The notes: a model not told the origin generated them from the letters alone. Counted from the stretch's first letter, positions 9,746 through 21,022 are shown. The stretch: 64,000 nucleotides of DNA from Limonium bicolor (GCA_023374045.1 CM041776.1:314762722-314826721), one strand, 5' to 3'. A program made the numbers and translations.

Positions 9746-12068
9746 TAAATCCAAACTGAGACATCTTTCTTGTCATGAATTGTTCCCACATTGCATCCAT
9801 TTGCGCTTGAACTCTTTGCTGAAATTCAGCCTCTTGTGCTTGTTTCTTCTGCTGCAATTCTATCTCCTCATCTTGTCTTCTCTTTTGGAATTCAGCCTCT
9901 TGTGCTTGTTTCCTCTGCTGCAATTCTATCTCCTCATCTTGTCTTCTCTTTTGGAATTCAGCTTCTTGTGCTCTCACTGCTTGCTCTCTCTCCTCTATTT
10001 CCTTCATGTGCTCATCCAAAACCTTCTTCACGGTATCATTAATAATAGAACTAAGGTCACCAGATGGGGGGTAGGTGACACTTGGCTGAGAGCTGGTGTA
10101 CTCCTCTGGAAAGTATGTCTTGGCACAACTACCCAAGCCAAAAATCCGTCGCTTTTTCTTCCCTTTGACAACTTTGAAGTACACATCTTTCTCATCCACG
10201 GGTGTAGGCTCCTCGCCCTCTCCAAGCTGCTCTTGTTGCTTATTCTGTATGTCCTCAATTGCTTCCTTGAATTCATCCTTTAAGAATAACATATAAGTTA
10301 TGTCAAAACAATTAAAAAAAGTATACATAACAGTTGTTATTGACAAACTATGATTCAATTAACTTACAGCAACTTGTTTAGATTTATCATTTGCCCATTG
10401 TTGTCCCCTTGCTTCTTTACGTGTGTGGGTGTACTCATACAAAGCGTAGACTGAGGGTTCAGTGCCATGCTTCTCAGTCTGGATTAGACATCAAATACCA
10501 TCACAAGATATTGTATTAGTTGGTCATATATATCATTAACAATCAGAAAAAAGGAAATGTTAAAAAACTGCTATATTCTGAAAAGACTGGGAGAGGGCTG
10601 TAATGTGGCTGCAAAATAGCAGCAAATGAAACAATCTCTAAAACAGCAGTAAACTGAAAAAACTGCTACATTCAGCCTCTTCATATTTATCATTAACCAA
10701 ATGAAACAATCTCTACAAAAACTGTAATGAGGCTGCCAAACAGCAGCAATATCAGCAATAATTCATATGTTTTGTGTCATTCTTATCAGCTTGAATCAGA
10801 CATAAACAAGGCTCAAAATAACCAAACGAAACAACCTTTAAAAAGGCCGTAATGAGGATGTAAAACTGCAGCAATATCAGCAACAATTTTCATGGTCTTT
10901 GTCATTCTTATCAGCTTGAATCAGACATAAACAAGGCTCAAACTAACCAAACGAAACAACCTTCAAAAAGGTCGTAATGTGGCTGTAAAACAGCGACAAT
11001 ATCAGCAACAATTTTTATGTTTTGTGTCATTCTTATCAGCTTGAATCAGACATAAACAAGGCTCAAAATAACCCACAACAATATCAGCAACAATTTACAA
11101 CTATAAACATTATAAAATTCAATTTTTCCAAAGGAAAATGATTGTTATATTGTATAAGAAAATGTAATGGATCGCAAACACAATTTGATCATCAAGCTAT
11201 GTGTATAATTAGTAACATGAGAGAACAAAAGAAATATGATTACTTACCAAAATCTTCTTAGTGGAATAAATAGACCTCGAACCACTAGTATGTGTGGCTA
11301 GACTTGAGCCATTATCTTCCCCTTTGCGTCGATTCTTTGAGTTTTGCTCACATCTGGCTTTGTATGATGGCTCCTCCCACTTTTTCTTCCAAGCTGCCCA
11401 TATTTCAGGTTTCACTGTGAGCCTAGGCTTTTTCTTCCTTGTTCTCATCTCAGACAATACATCACCGTATCTTTGCTCCAGTTTTACGTAAAACAAGTTA
11501 TATACATCAGCATCAGAACATGTCCATCGAAATTTTTTCTGCAACATAATATACACAAAACCAAAATTATCCACATTAGAACTAGAATCATTACATATAC
11601 TTTAAGTAAATTGGTAATAAGTGTAACCCTTAACCTTGAACTCATTGAAATAAAACAATTTCTGATCAGTCGTCAATGCACCCCATGTCCAGGCATTAGC
11701 GAACCAAGTTGAGTCAAGAATGCCAAGTAGTGACCGCCCAACTTTAATATCAGGCTCTAATACATCACTGTAAGATCAATGCTTAAATCATATCCTTAAC
11801 ACTAATAAAAATAATTCAAACAAAATATGTAACAGATTTTGAGCAATTCATAATTTAGATCTACATACCCATTAATCCAAAGGTCGATCCTTCGATCAAT
11901 GATCTCAGATCCAGTGCGTCCACTAGCATCATCATGCCGATCAGATTCCATACCTGAATGAGCCTGAGCTAGATCCTCCAAATTTGGTGAATTAGAAGGT
12001 GAATTCTCAGAAGAAGTAGTAGGCAATGGTGGTAAGCGTGATACATGGGTTGGCATCCCGCGTTTCAT
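9672..12068 (-). CDS. CACTA-1 TNPA-like DNA-binding protein (plant Ptta/EnSpm 'Transposase_24' type), five exons
   Basis: This is the accessory protein that in EnSpm elements binds subterminal repeats and brings the ends together. Proposed exons on the minus strand: 12068-11869 (from ATG, MKRGMPTHVSRLPP), 11769-11637 (LLGILDSTWFANAWTWGAL), 11538-11248 (NLFYVKLEQRYGDVLSEM, RLTVKPEIWAAWKKKWEEP), ~10478-10369 (TEKHGTEPSVYALYEYTHTRKEA), 10277-9672. All have plausible GT/AG borders. The sum is about 446 codons with no internal stop seen. The Transposase_24 core spans exons 2-4. The last exon has a Glu/Gln-rich coiled coil with a repeated QAQEAEFQKRRQDEEIELQQ block, and a Gly/Met/Asn tail coded by a CCCATT-type hexamer. 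Exon phases are by eye. Confidence 0.8.
9826..9979 (-). repeat. 66-bp coding repeat in the TNPA coiled coil
   Basis: Two nearly identical 66-bp units and a partial third encode about 22 residues each (QAQEAEFQKRRQDEEIELQQ register). Unit length in multiples of three keeps the frame, and each unit would add about six helical turns. Confidence 0.85.
10690..11075. repeat. 125-bp tandem repeat in a TNPA intron
   Basis: Three copies of a 125-bp unit; the phrase CATTCTTATCAGCTTGAATC starts at 10778, 10903 and 11028. Each copy also has CAGCAATATCAGCAA and GTAATG[AT]GG. A weaker upstream partial copy begins near 10590. It lies in the long intron between proposed TNPA exons 3 and 4. Confidence 0.92.
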
Positions 12069-12183
12069 CTTGGCTATAAAAAACAAAGATACAAAATAAA
12101 TATAAGTTATTCAAAATACGTCAAATATATTTATTAGTTGCAAGAAAAGTTAAAACATATGAGTATTAATACATTATTACGAA

Positions 12184-15100
12184 CTATTCCCAATCATCGT
12201 CTTCACTAGCATCATCAATCTCTTCTTCAGATAACACCACAATCCCATCATCACCTTCTTCTTCATTTAATGTTTCATTCACATCTACTTGCGTTTCACC
12301 ATCTCTATGCTATCTGCTAGAAATATCTTATCAATACCAATGTCAATGGAGATTTCAAGATGATTCTCATTTGTGTCCTCCTCTTGCAATGGAGGAATTT
12401 GTGACTCAACTGTTGTTGATTGTGGTATGTCCAGCTCACTTCTTGCTTTCACTTTGCAAACATTCCACCAATTGATCCTCTCTTTTTTGAGGGATAAGTA
12501 CAATAATAGACCTGTCTCGCTTGTGCTGCGAGAATAAAGGGTTCATAGTTTCTTAACCTTTTAGTATGATTGATATCAATCATCTTATATCGAGGATGAA
12601 TCATGAGGCCTGTAGGTTTTCTTGGATCAAACCATTCACATTTGAAGAGGACAGTCTTCTTCATTGGATAACCAGGATACTCCAACTCAAGTATCTCATC
12701 AACCAATCCATAATAATCACTCTCTTCATTACCAGTATTCGATCCCTTAATGCATACCCCGTGTTCATTGTTGTCCGGTCCTCACCATAAGACTTCGTGT
12801 GAAATTTGAAGCCATTGACGTAATACCCACTGTATGACGTTGCAAAATTAATAGGACCATGGGCCAAACTCTGAATGTATGGGTTAGAGATTGTATCTGC
12901 ACATGACTGTTTGTTGCAATATATTAGCTAGTATGAATCATTTGAACATCGTCTGATTCTTATGATAAACAAATTAGCCAAAAATTAGATCTTACGTATG
13001 AGCGAAACCAGCTGCTAAAATCTGCCCAAAGTTTAGCATTTAATGCTTGCTCACTGATTGTTGGATCATCTTCCCGTAAGGATTCAAAGTACAAACTGTA
13101 GAATTTATACTGTCATAAATCAATACTTTAGATAACCATATGAAAATACTTAGTAAGTAGAACATACTCAATGAAAGGGTTAACTTCTGGACAGTTCAGA
13201 AGCACATAAGTTTGAGCCGCTCTGAGATCTCTATCCTGAGGTGTCATCTTCGTGCCACGTCCAATTGGCTTACCAACTGGGCAAAAAATTGTTATTCTTT
13301 CGTTATCACCAATACCATCATCAACATTAACCTCATTCCTTCGTAGCCTCTGTGGAATGCTTGGCTCCCCATCTTCAAAATAAAATGAGCTAAACTTAGC
13401 TATTTCTTCCAATAGATATCCACTACAAATAGAGCCTTCGACTTGATTTTTGTTTGTTATCTTCCTTTTAAGCTTCCCCAGATACCTATAATTGACAAGG
13501 ATAAAAATGATTGGCCGTTCTTACTACAACACAAATGTAAGATTAGCTAGCAATGTAATTAAGGGTATGTACCTTTCAAATGGATACATCCACCTATATT
13601 GTACAGGACCAGCTAGTTTTGCTTCATATGGCAAGTGTATTGGAAGATGTTCCATTGAATCAAAAAAACTTGGGGGGAAAATCCTTTCCAACTTACATAA
13701 AATAATTGGGATGTTACCCTCCATCTTCTTAACATCTTCCACCGAAAGGGAAGTTGAAGTCAACTCTTTGAAAAAAAGGCTCAACTCTGTAATTGGCTCC
13801 CATACTAGTGGAGGGAGAAGGTGTCGACACGCAATGGGTAACAATCTCTGCATAAAAACATGACAATCATGGCTTTTCATCCCATGCAACCTCAACTTTC
13901 TCAAATCAACACATCTTCCTAAACTTGATGCGTAGCCATCTGGAAACTTTAACTGTTTCACCCAATCACACAAAATTTGTCTTGCTTCTTTATCTAGCAC
14001 ATAAGATGCCTTGGGATATTTTTTTGACACTGGATCGTAAGCCAACTCTGAACGGTTACATATTTCATTTAACTCGTCCCTTGACTTTTTGGTGTCTTTT
14101 TTTTGCCATCAACATTGAGAATTGTGTTAAAAATGTTGTCAAACACATTTTTTTCTATATGCATGACATCAAGGTTGTGCCTAATCAACAATTTGCTCCA
14201 ATAGGGTAGATCCCAAAATATACTTCTTTTGTTCCAACCACAAGTCTTGGATATCACGGCATTCACTCTCTCGGAATCAATCTCGGTCACCTTCTTTAGC
14301 CCTAATCGGTTCAACTCAGATAAAATCTCATCTCCATCCTTTACGTAGGGTGCGCATGTCCTCACCGCAGAATCTTTTCTAAAACCATGTTTGTCATAAC
14401 GAAATTGATGCCTTGAGGGAGAAACTTCCTGTGATTGTCGAACCATGATTGCTTACGACTACATGGAAGGGAGAAAGCATTAGTTTCCTCCATACAATAC
14501 GGACATGCCAACCTCCCCGCCGTGCTCCATCCAGAAAGCATTGCATAAGCAGGGAAGTCGCTGATGGTCCATAACAAAACGGCTTTCATAATGAAATTTT
14601 GCTTTTTTGACATGTCATATGTGAGAACCCCTACATTCCATAGATTTTGAAGCTCTTCAATTAGTGGCTGCAAGAAGACATCAATCTTTGCCTTAGGGTT
14701 GCTTGGCCCTGGTACCAGCACAGTGAGAAAAAAGAATTCATCCTTCATACACATACCGGGGGGTAGGTTGTAAGGGGTGAGAATCACTGGCCATGATGAG
14801 TATTGACGCCCAAACCTCTCAAAAGGTTGAAAACCGTCAGTACATAAGCCAAGTCTAACATTGCGTACCTCGGATGCAAAGTTAGGAAATGTAGAATCAA
14901 AATGCATCCATGCCTCGGAGTCTGATGGGTGACAAACTTTCCCATCCTCCATACAATGCTCAGCATGCCATCTCATTTCATTGGCTGTCGCCATAGATGC
15001 GTAAAGCCTTTGGAGTCTTGGAGTGATAGGAAAATAGAACATTTTCTTGTAAGGTATGTTCATTTTCCTTCGTTTGTTTCCATCTCTAAGAGGCTTGTAT

Positions 15101-15858
15101 CTCGGATGATGGCATATCTTACAAGTAGTCAAATCTTTGTCTGCCCCCCAATAGATCATGCAATTCTTCACACAACAATGGATTACCTCCACTGGCAATC
15201 CCAACCCTTGAACTAGCTTTCTAGTATTATAAAAGTCCTTAGGGATGGGGTTATTTTCGGGCCATAATCGATGATACGATTGACAAATCTCAGTGATCAT
15301 CTTCTCCGGTGCTTGATATTTAGTTTTCATTTCCAACAAATTCACAACAATGGATAACAATGTTTCTTTTGAATTGAACAACCTCTGTCGCGCGGATTGG
15401 ATCAAGTTGTAGAACTTTATTGCTTCGGCATTCGGTAATTCCTCCCTATTTGTCTGCTCATCAGTATTAACAAAATCATGATCTGGATCAAATGCATCAA
15501 CAATCATCCTTTCATACCGATGAACAATCATATCCGTGGTACTAGACTCGACTCTAGTTTCATTATTATTCATGAGTAAGTTCGTTGTAGTGTCTACCAC
15601 CTCACCATGAAAAATCCAATCGAAGTAACCATCGACGAACCCCTTCTGGCATATATGCACTTTTACACTATCTGGATCCAAGTAGTTCTTGTTCTGGCAC
15701 TTGTGTCGAGGACATGGACACTTTATTTTGCCGTCTTTCATAAAGTCTGGATGACTTAATGCAAAGTCTATAAACTCATCCAATTTCTCTTTGAATTGTT
15801 CTGTCACAAAAGCACCATTTTTGGTGTTTCTGTACATCCATAGTCTATCAGCTCTCAT
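12184..15858 (-). pseudogene. CACTA-1 TNP2 transposase, frameshifted
   Basis: TNP2 is the DDE-type transposase that cuts CACTA ends. The first open frame (15858-14362, from MRADRLWMYRN) has the Transpos_assoc domain (residues ~5-75, CPCPRHKCQN) and the Transposase_21 core (~240-480, with LGLCTDGFQPF). Then come the Transposase_21 end (FWDLPYWSKLLIRHNLDVMHIEKNVFDNI), DUF4218 (~13960-13570, GMKSHDCHVFMQRLLP, FPPSFFDSMEHL, YPFERY) and DUF4216 (~12870-12480, CEWFDPRKPTGL). Frame breaks: near 14412 after RKFLP; an 8-T run at 14097-14104 where 9 or 6 would keep the frame; near 12760; near 12490; and near 12305. Introns are likely at ~13560-13490 and ~13170-13105. All these are small indels, so decay looks moderate. 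Confidence 0.92.
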
Positions 15859-17590
15859 AACTTTCCAACCTAGTGTAATGTGGCTGGGAGAGGGCTGTAA
15901 AAGTGCAGCAGCCTATGCTTAAAATGAAGTGTGAAATAACAGGATAAACAAACTGGACTGGAGGTTGATGACGACCACATTTATCGAGCGAAGAACAAAC
16001 TGGACGGGAGAAGGGAAAAAAGAAGAAGAAGAAAAAGAAGTTGAATAAGAAAAAGAAGAAAAGAAGAAGAAGAAGAAGAAGAAGAAGAAGGAAGATGGTG
16101 GTGGTGTCCGGTGTGTCCGGTGGTGGTTGTCGTGCCATGCCGGTGTGTCTGGTGGTGGTTGCCTCCTCTACGACACATATTTACAAAATCATAATAATAA
16201 CTCTTCTCACTCCATATTAATAGGCTTTAATTTACAAACAGATAAAAAAATATTCTCATACCTTATAATAGGTTTAAGTTTATATGCGACAGCTCGCTTC
16301 TCAACTGTCTTTGCAACCTTTTGCAACTTGTTTAGCCCAAAGTCTGCAACCTTCAATGTCCAATATCGTCTTGAAGGAAATTGCTGGAATCAAAAGTAAG
16401 AAATCCAGGTGAATAAGAATATCCAGGCAACTAAAGCAGTATTAAATTGGTGAAAATATGGACTCTCAAAACACATACGAAGGACAGTGAAAAAAACTAG
16501 TTTCGTATTCTGGTCGGCGGCCATAATTAATCACACTCTGAAAAAGGCAGGGGCGAAGTGTATAAGATATGTTTCTAGCACATAATGAGACGCATTGTAA
16601 AAGTTTGGTATGTAAATATATCTTAAAAAATAAATAGCGGAATTCATAAAATTTTTGGTAAAACAGAACACACATTGACAACAGCGGGAGGCAAACGATG
16701 ACAAAAAAAGTTATCCTAAGACACAAAATCCTGAATAAAATGTATAAAAGAAATGAACGGAGACAGAACGATGCTTCGTCAAAGCAGATATTTAATTTTG
16801 GACCACACAACAAGCTAGCTAATGCTGCAGTTACATGGTTAATTAACGGAGATAGAACGATGCTTCGTCAAAGCAGATCAAACTACCACTAATATTTATT
16901 CTATAATGAGCCAACATACTAAGAAATGAAGCAAACAGACCAAGCACTAATCCAAACAGCACCATCAGTAGAGACCACCATCATTCTTCACTAGCATCAT
17001 CATCAAATCCATTATCTTGCTGCAGTATTTTACAGTATGCTCAAGCGCATGTATGAGAGTGTGTGTGTGCGTATATATATATGCTGGTTAGGAGCCTACC
17101 TAGCGGCAAGGGACAAGCAGGTTGAAAGAATCTGATGGAAAGAGCTTAAGCCTGCAGGGAGGGCTCTGTTAATTCCATGCTCGCGCCAGACAAGATCAAA
17201 GAATTGGTATAAATTAGACAGCAGCAGTCCAGAGATTCTCGTTCATGTCAGTTGATTCATTAACGGGTGAATTAGCCTGCAGGGAGGGCTCTGTTAATTC
17301 CATGCTCGCGCAAGTCTTCATTAATGATTAATTAACGGGTGAATTTGCAGCTATATTTGCAGATCATGTCAGTTGCATACAGAACACAGATAACAAGATT
17401 TTGGATAATGGATAATAGCTAGAGGAGAAGAGGATAAGTTGAACATTTGAAGTATATTACCGGTTTCAATTGAATATGGTTTCTGAATTCTGGGTGAGAA
17501 ATGCAGCCGTTTCGGTTCCAAACTTCTAGTGCTGTAACAGGAGTCGCAAGCATTAGAAGATGGAGTCTTTGGAGTCGCACAAATAATCTC
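15859..17590. other. CACTA-1 region upstream of TNP2
   Basis: No coding region is recognised. A GAA-rich purine tract lies at about 16018-16090. Duplicated phrases are present: one built on ACGGAGA[CT]AGAACGATGCT occurs at ~16756 and ~16847; one built on GCCTGCAGGGAGGGCTCTGT at ~17150 and ~17276. A phrase TTAATTAACGG also recurs. This is the expected leader and first-intron region for the right-to-left transcription unit. Confidence 0.6.
16018..16090. repeat. Imperfect (GAA)n purine tract
   Basis: A GAA/AAG-rich run with the longest perfect part near 16060-16090. It is a simple repeat; antisense frames reading poly-Leu/Phe are artefacts. Confidence 0.9.
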
Positions 17591-17890
17591 AGAAGTTGTT
17601 GAAGAATATTATCACTTACCAGCGCAGAAATAGACGCAGAACTGGAGAAGATGGAGTCGCGGCGCAGACACCAGAGGAGACTGAATTTGCAGATTGGAGA
17701 AGATGGAGTTGCAGCCTGTCCCAGACACCAGAATAGAGGAAGATTAAAGGGAGTGGTGCTGGTGTGTCGTCGGCGAAGGAGCCAGGAGGCAGGAGCTCTG
17801 TGTGTGTTCGTGAATTGAGGAGTGAAAACGAGAGAAGAAACCTAATTGAGAAATGGGAGTGTTTTGTTAATCTTTGAAAAATTAGAATTA
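17590..17890 (-). promoter_or_regulatory. GC-richer patch near the CACTA-1 right end (putative untranslated first exon/promoter)
   Basis: This patch is markedly GC-richer than its surroundings. It has a near-duplicated block (GAAGATGGAGT[CT]GC followed by CAGACACCAGA at ~17647 and ~17699). It lies between the subterminal array and TNP2 on the strand from which both genes are read. In maize En/Spm, a GC-rich untranslated first exon sits in the same place and controls activity. The equivalence here is inference. Confidence 0.45.
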
Positions 17891-18215
17891 GGTAAAAAGA
17901 ACTTCCGAGGACCAACTAATTTTTTTTGTTAGTTTCCGAGAAAATTTTTCCAAGGACATAAATTTGTCAGAATTTTTGAGTGAAAGTACGCCTAAATTTT
18001 AGGCGCCCAATTTTGTTTGATTCCCGCTAATTTTTCCGACAAAAATTTCCTACGAAATATATTTCCGAGAAATTTTCATAGGAAAGTCCTCGTAAATCAT
18101 CTTCAAAATATTTTCCTCGGAAACAAGGGAAGTTCCTCGGAAATGCTTCGGAAATTTCCGACGAATAAGTATCCTCGGAAAAAAATTGTTGGAAATAACT
18201 GTTTTTTTAGTAGTG
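17890..18215. repeat. CACTA-1 right terminal and subterminal repeat array
   Basis: It uses the same motif family as the left end (TTCCGAGGA, TTTCCGAGAAA, CCTCGGAAA), densest at 18025-18190, and ends in the terminal inverted repeat. The array is less dense than on the left. Confidence 0.88.
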
Positions 18216-18471
18216 GAGGCACATCACGGTGCACTGTGACAGTCAAAGTGCTATTCATTTAGCAAAGAATCAAGTCTATCATGCAAGGACGAAGCATATT
18301 GATATTCGCTATCACTTTGTGCGGGAGATACTCGAAGAAGAGGATATTCTTGTTCAGAAAATCCGGACGACTGAGAATCCTGCAGACATGATGACCAAGG
18401 TGGTGACCGCAGTCAAGTTCAAACATTGCTTGGACTTTACCAACATCCTGCACGGTGAAGATGGCGCCTGA
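18216..18471 (+). pseudogene. Copia pol, 3' remainder of RNase H
   Basis: The frame resumes just after the CACTA element with VHCDSQSAIHLAKNQVYHARTKHIDIRYHFVRE, the canonical end of Copia RNase H, and stops at 18469-18471. Removing 8953-18215 and one GAG copy joins it in frame to LKDLGVGQ at 8952. This confirms that the CACTA is a clean insertion. Confidence 0.95.
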
Positions 18472-18547
18472 ATGCGCATTTGAGATCACTTCCTTTTTTT
18501 ATTTTTATTTTTTGGGAGTGAGTTTCGTTTTTTGAGTGGGATAAACT

Positions 18548-18559
18548 AAGGTGGAGAAT
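18548..18559 (+). other. Copia polypurine tract
   Basis: AAGGTGGAGAAT immediately precedes the 3' LTR. It is the plus-strand priming site expected at this position. Confidence 0.85.
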
Positions 18560-18947
18560 TGTGGAAATAGTCCATCCCACATCGTGGGTTTGGAAATCAA
18601 GGAGCACTCCTTTTGTTATAAAAGGAAGTGTTCCTTCTCCCTTCTCTTCATCCCTTCAACAAACAACTTATTATATAGTTAAGTTGTATTGTCTTCTCTC
18701 TCTATTTCTGAAGTAATAGCAAAATCAGTTATAGTTCCGGTGTTTTCTTTATAGCTTTTATCTAGCAGCTATTGTGGGTAATTTTGTAGTGCTTTATTGT
18801 GCTAAGAAATTATAGTCAGGAAATTCTGTCTAAGGAAGTGGTTCTTAAGCGGGACCATTGTGACCCTACCACGATCTGGGAATTTTCCTGTACGGAGTGA
18901 TTTTCTAGTACAATAATTTACTCTCTTACCCAGTCGCTTCCACAACA
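18560..18947 (+). repeat. 3' LTR of the Copia element
   Basis: 388 bp, TGTGGAAATAG...TTCCACAACA, followed by the target duplication TTATG at 18948-18952. Near-identical to 4683-5069. Confidence 0.96.
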
Positions 18948-20329
18948 TTATGTTCCTTCCTTCTTTTGAACTTATAGTTGTTCCACCTCCCATGAGAGCT
19001 TAGAGAATTGTGAAGATCTCATTCAATAATTGAATGTCCTACTACTTAAGATTTAAACGTATTGTAACTATCTTTAGTTGTTGATTGTGGACTGGATTGA
19101 GATTGCAGACAATCAACGACGTAGCCTTGGGAATCACTCAAGCTGGCTTGTCTGTCTACCACTCTACCTCGACCGGAAATGTAGTAAGTAACTGGTAGCT
19201 ATGTTTCCTCTTAATTTAGTCAAACTTAATCAACACAAGAATAACTATATATGGGATATATGTTTATACACTTTTAAATCATGCCTTTTTAAACACACAG
19301 ATAATGGTTATGAAACAAGAGATGGAGTACTCACTGATCAAAAGAAGAAAAACAAACTTCCAAACAACATAAGATTAAGATCACTAGTTTTGGTCAACAT
19401 AAGACCCGCACCTTGTATCCAAGTAAATTAGTTCTCTTACTAAATAACTATATTTAATATCATACCTCCATCTTTATCATGTATTATCCATTAAATAACA
19501 TGAATGTAACCATAGGAGTTTTCTAAGATGATGGAGAAAGATTCCAAATCCAAGTGGGGAAACTGGCTCGGGTATTTTCTATTACCCTTCAACATCCGTT
19601 TACAAGATAATCCTCTAGATTATGTTCGAGAGGCGATTGCGAAAATCAAGGTTGATAGAAAAAAAACACTCACTTGAAGTTGTCTTCACTTTCTTCACTC
19701 TTAAGATACTTCCTAAGTTGTTTGGAGATATATGTTTTGTTGAAAATATAACTAATTATAGGGGAGCAGTTAATAATGCTTATATAAATGTATCAATTTT
19801 TGTCTGGTTGAAAATATTTCAGATGTCAAATGAAATATCACACAGAATTATGATCAACAACAATTGCCTTCTCGAATGTAGCAGGACCGATGGAAGAAAT
19901 TCTCTTTTGTGGTCACCCAGTGAAATCTATTGCCGCAACCTGCTACGGACAACCACAAGCAAGTTTCAAATACAATGTTTTTTTTTCACTGAAATACTAG
20001 TCAATTAGATTAATTACTAGTTCAATAAAATAAAAGAATAATACCTCTTTGATTACCCAATAATATTGTTATCTTGCATGCTGCAGCCTCCGATGATTCT
20101 CTTCACAAGTTACTTCAATCAAATGACATTAACTGTGTCGGTGGATGAAGACACTATATGTGATCCTGAACTGAACAGCTATGTGATGACATTGTTGAAT
20201 CTCTCGGGCATATCAAGGAAGCATGCAATGACCGTGCATGATATCAAACAGGGCAAATCGAAGCCACCGTCCTTCCACAACAGAGTTAAGGATTGGGACA
20301 GTGATTTGCCAGTCCCAATCTACGGTTGA

Positions 20330-21022
20330 CTAGACTATTTTACTGACTGGACAGTCCCAGTCATGGATATGTTTTGACAACTTAAAAAATGATTTTTATC
20401 TGTTCTGAAGTTTGTTATCTAATCCACCACTTATTAATTAATGAATCATAATATTAATTTTAATGAATCATAATATCAAAATTAATGAATTATAACTTCA
20501 TTTCAGTGTATCATCATAAACATACAAGAATACATTTTTTTACACAATAATACAACACAAAATAATATTTAATATGTATGACACAATTCACCATATAAAC
20601 TTTAAAGTACACCATACGAAAATAATAATACTCCCTCCTATTCAAAATATCTGTTAATTTAAAGAAAAGAGGTTTTTTTTCTTCCCAATTCGTTTGTGAT
20701 TTATGCATAAAAAGATGTCTTAAAATTTTCAATCACAAGGCGCTTTCTTGTTTTTCATTAGCAGCACACTACAAAAATTGTGGTTGTTTAGAACATAAAA
20801 TATTGACCATTTTCAACGAATATTTGTGTCAAAAATAATAAAACAACATAACACAAAAGCGTCGAAAAATATATTAAACCAACCCGTATGATTTTACCAG
20901 GCACGTTACATACGACACATATGTTGTGTCAAAATGTTATATAATGTTTTTTGAAAAAAATGAAAAGATTATTAAAGTATTTGCTATTTTTGATTATTCT
21001 TTAGCATAAAAGGATGAAGGTT
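20330..21022. other. AT-rich sequence downstream of the WSD1 pseudogene
   Basis: No gene is seen. At 20630-20650 there is an isolated half of a Stowaway-type end (CTCCCTCCTATTCAAAATA) with no partner found. At about 20768 there is CACTACAAAAATTG, which looks like one end of another CACTA element, again without a visible partner. The last ~30 bp before 21022 may belong to the LINE whose main body resumes at 35289. Confidence 0.45.

Larger units (their letters stand above)
8953..18215 (-). mobile_element. CACTA-1 (EnSpm) DNA transposon inside the Copia element
   Basis: The ends are CACTACTAAAAAAA at 8953 and its reverse complement ending TTTTTTTAGTAGTG at 18215. The 3-bp target duplication GAG lies at 8950-8952 and 18216-18218. 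Length is 9263 bp. It carries two minus-strand genes, TNPA-like (9672-12068) and TNP2 transposase (12184-15858), and TTTCCGAGG/CCTCGGAAA arrays inside both ends. TNP2 is frameshifted, so this copy is probably not autonomous, although its ends and TNPA look serviceable. It has no Ulp1-type gene, unlike the other two CACTA elements in the window. Confidence 0.97.
4683..18947 (+). mobile_element. Ty1/Copia LTR retrotransposon (Tork-like), hosting a CACTA element
   Basis: Two LTRs (387 and 388 bp, TG...CA) are flanked by a 5-bp duplication TTATG (4678-4682 and 18948-18952). A tRNA-iMet primer site lies 2 bp after the left LTR and a purine tract precedes the right LTR. Order of domains is gag, protease, integrase, reverse transcriptase, RNase H, i.e. 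Copia. The LTRs differ by about 7 substitutions and one indel (~2%), so insertion is fairly recent. The coding part holds several frame lesions. A 9.26-kb CACTA element (8953-18215) splits the RNase H region. Without that insertion the element would be about 5.0 kb, a normal Copia size. Clade placement as Tork-like is from overall protein resemblance only. Confidence 0.96.
3724..20329 (+). pseudogene. WSD1-like wax ester synthase/diacylglycerol acyltransferase, broken and interrupted
   Basis: The family (WES acyltransferase plus WS_DGAT C-terminal domain) joins fatty acyl-CoA to fatty alcohols or diacylglycerol at the ER. Visible exons: ~3724-3893 (ELLSPWSKGFHEPDFD); ~4060-4661, with the active-site motif HHSLGDG at 4305-4325 and the C-domain segment RRVVYR.SLNDIKLI; 19109-19183 (TINDVALGITQAGL); 19301-19422 (LPNNIRLRSLVLVNIRP); 19528-~19735 (MMEKDSKSKWGNWLGY); ~19830-19960 (TIAFSNVAGPMEEI); 20088-20329 (SYFNQMTLTVSVDEDTICDP). 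The intron opening GT at 4662 and closing AG at 19108 now spans over 14 kb because a Copia element sits in it. Lesions: a one-base shift near 3720, an in-frame TGA at 4353-4355 right after FLLS, and an extra A in the run at ~19659-19666. Exon edges are by eye. No function is expected. Confidence 0.85.

Noticed and set aside
15848..16178. Poly-Leu/Phe open frames
   Set aside because: They are translations of the GAA-rich tract.
8953..18215. Whether the Copia and CACTA-1 are two adjacent partial elements rather than nested
   Set aside because: The GAG duplication and in-frame continuation of RNase H across the insertion show clean nesting.
20630..20660. CTCCCTCCTATTCAAAATA, a Stowaway-like end
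   Set aside because: No complementary right end with a TA duplication was found within several hundred bases; kept only as a possible remnant.
20768..20790. CACTACAAAAATTG as the end of a fourth CACTA element
   Set aside because: No partner end (TTTTTGTAGTG) and no 3-bp duplication were found in the window; possibly a truncated relic.
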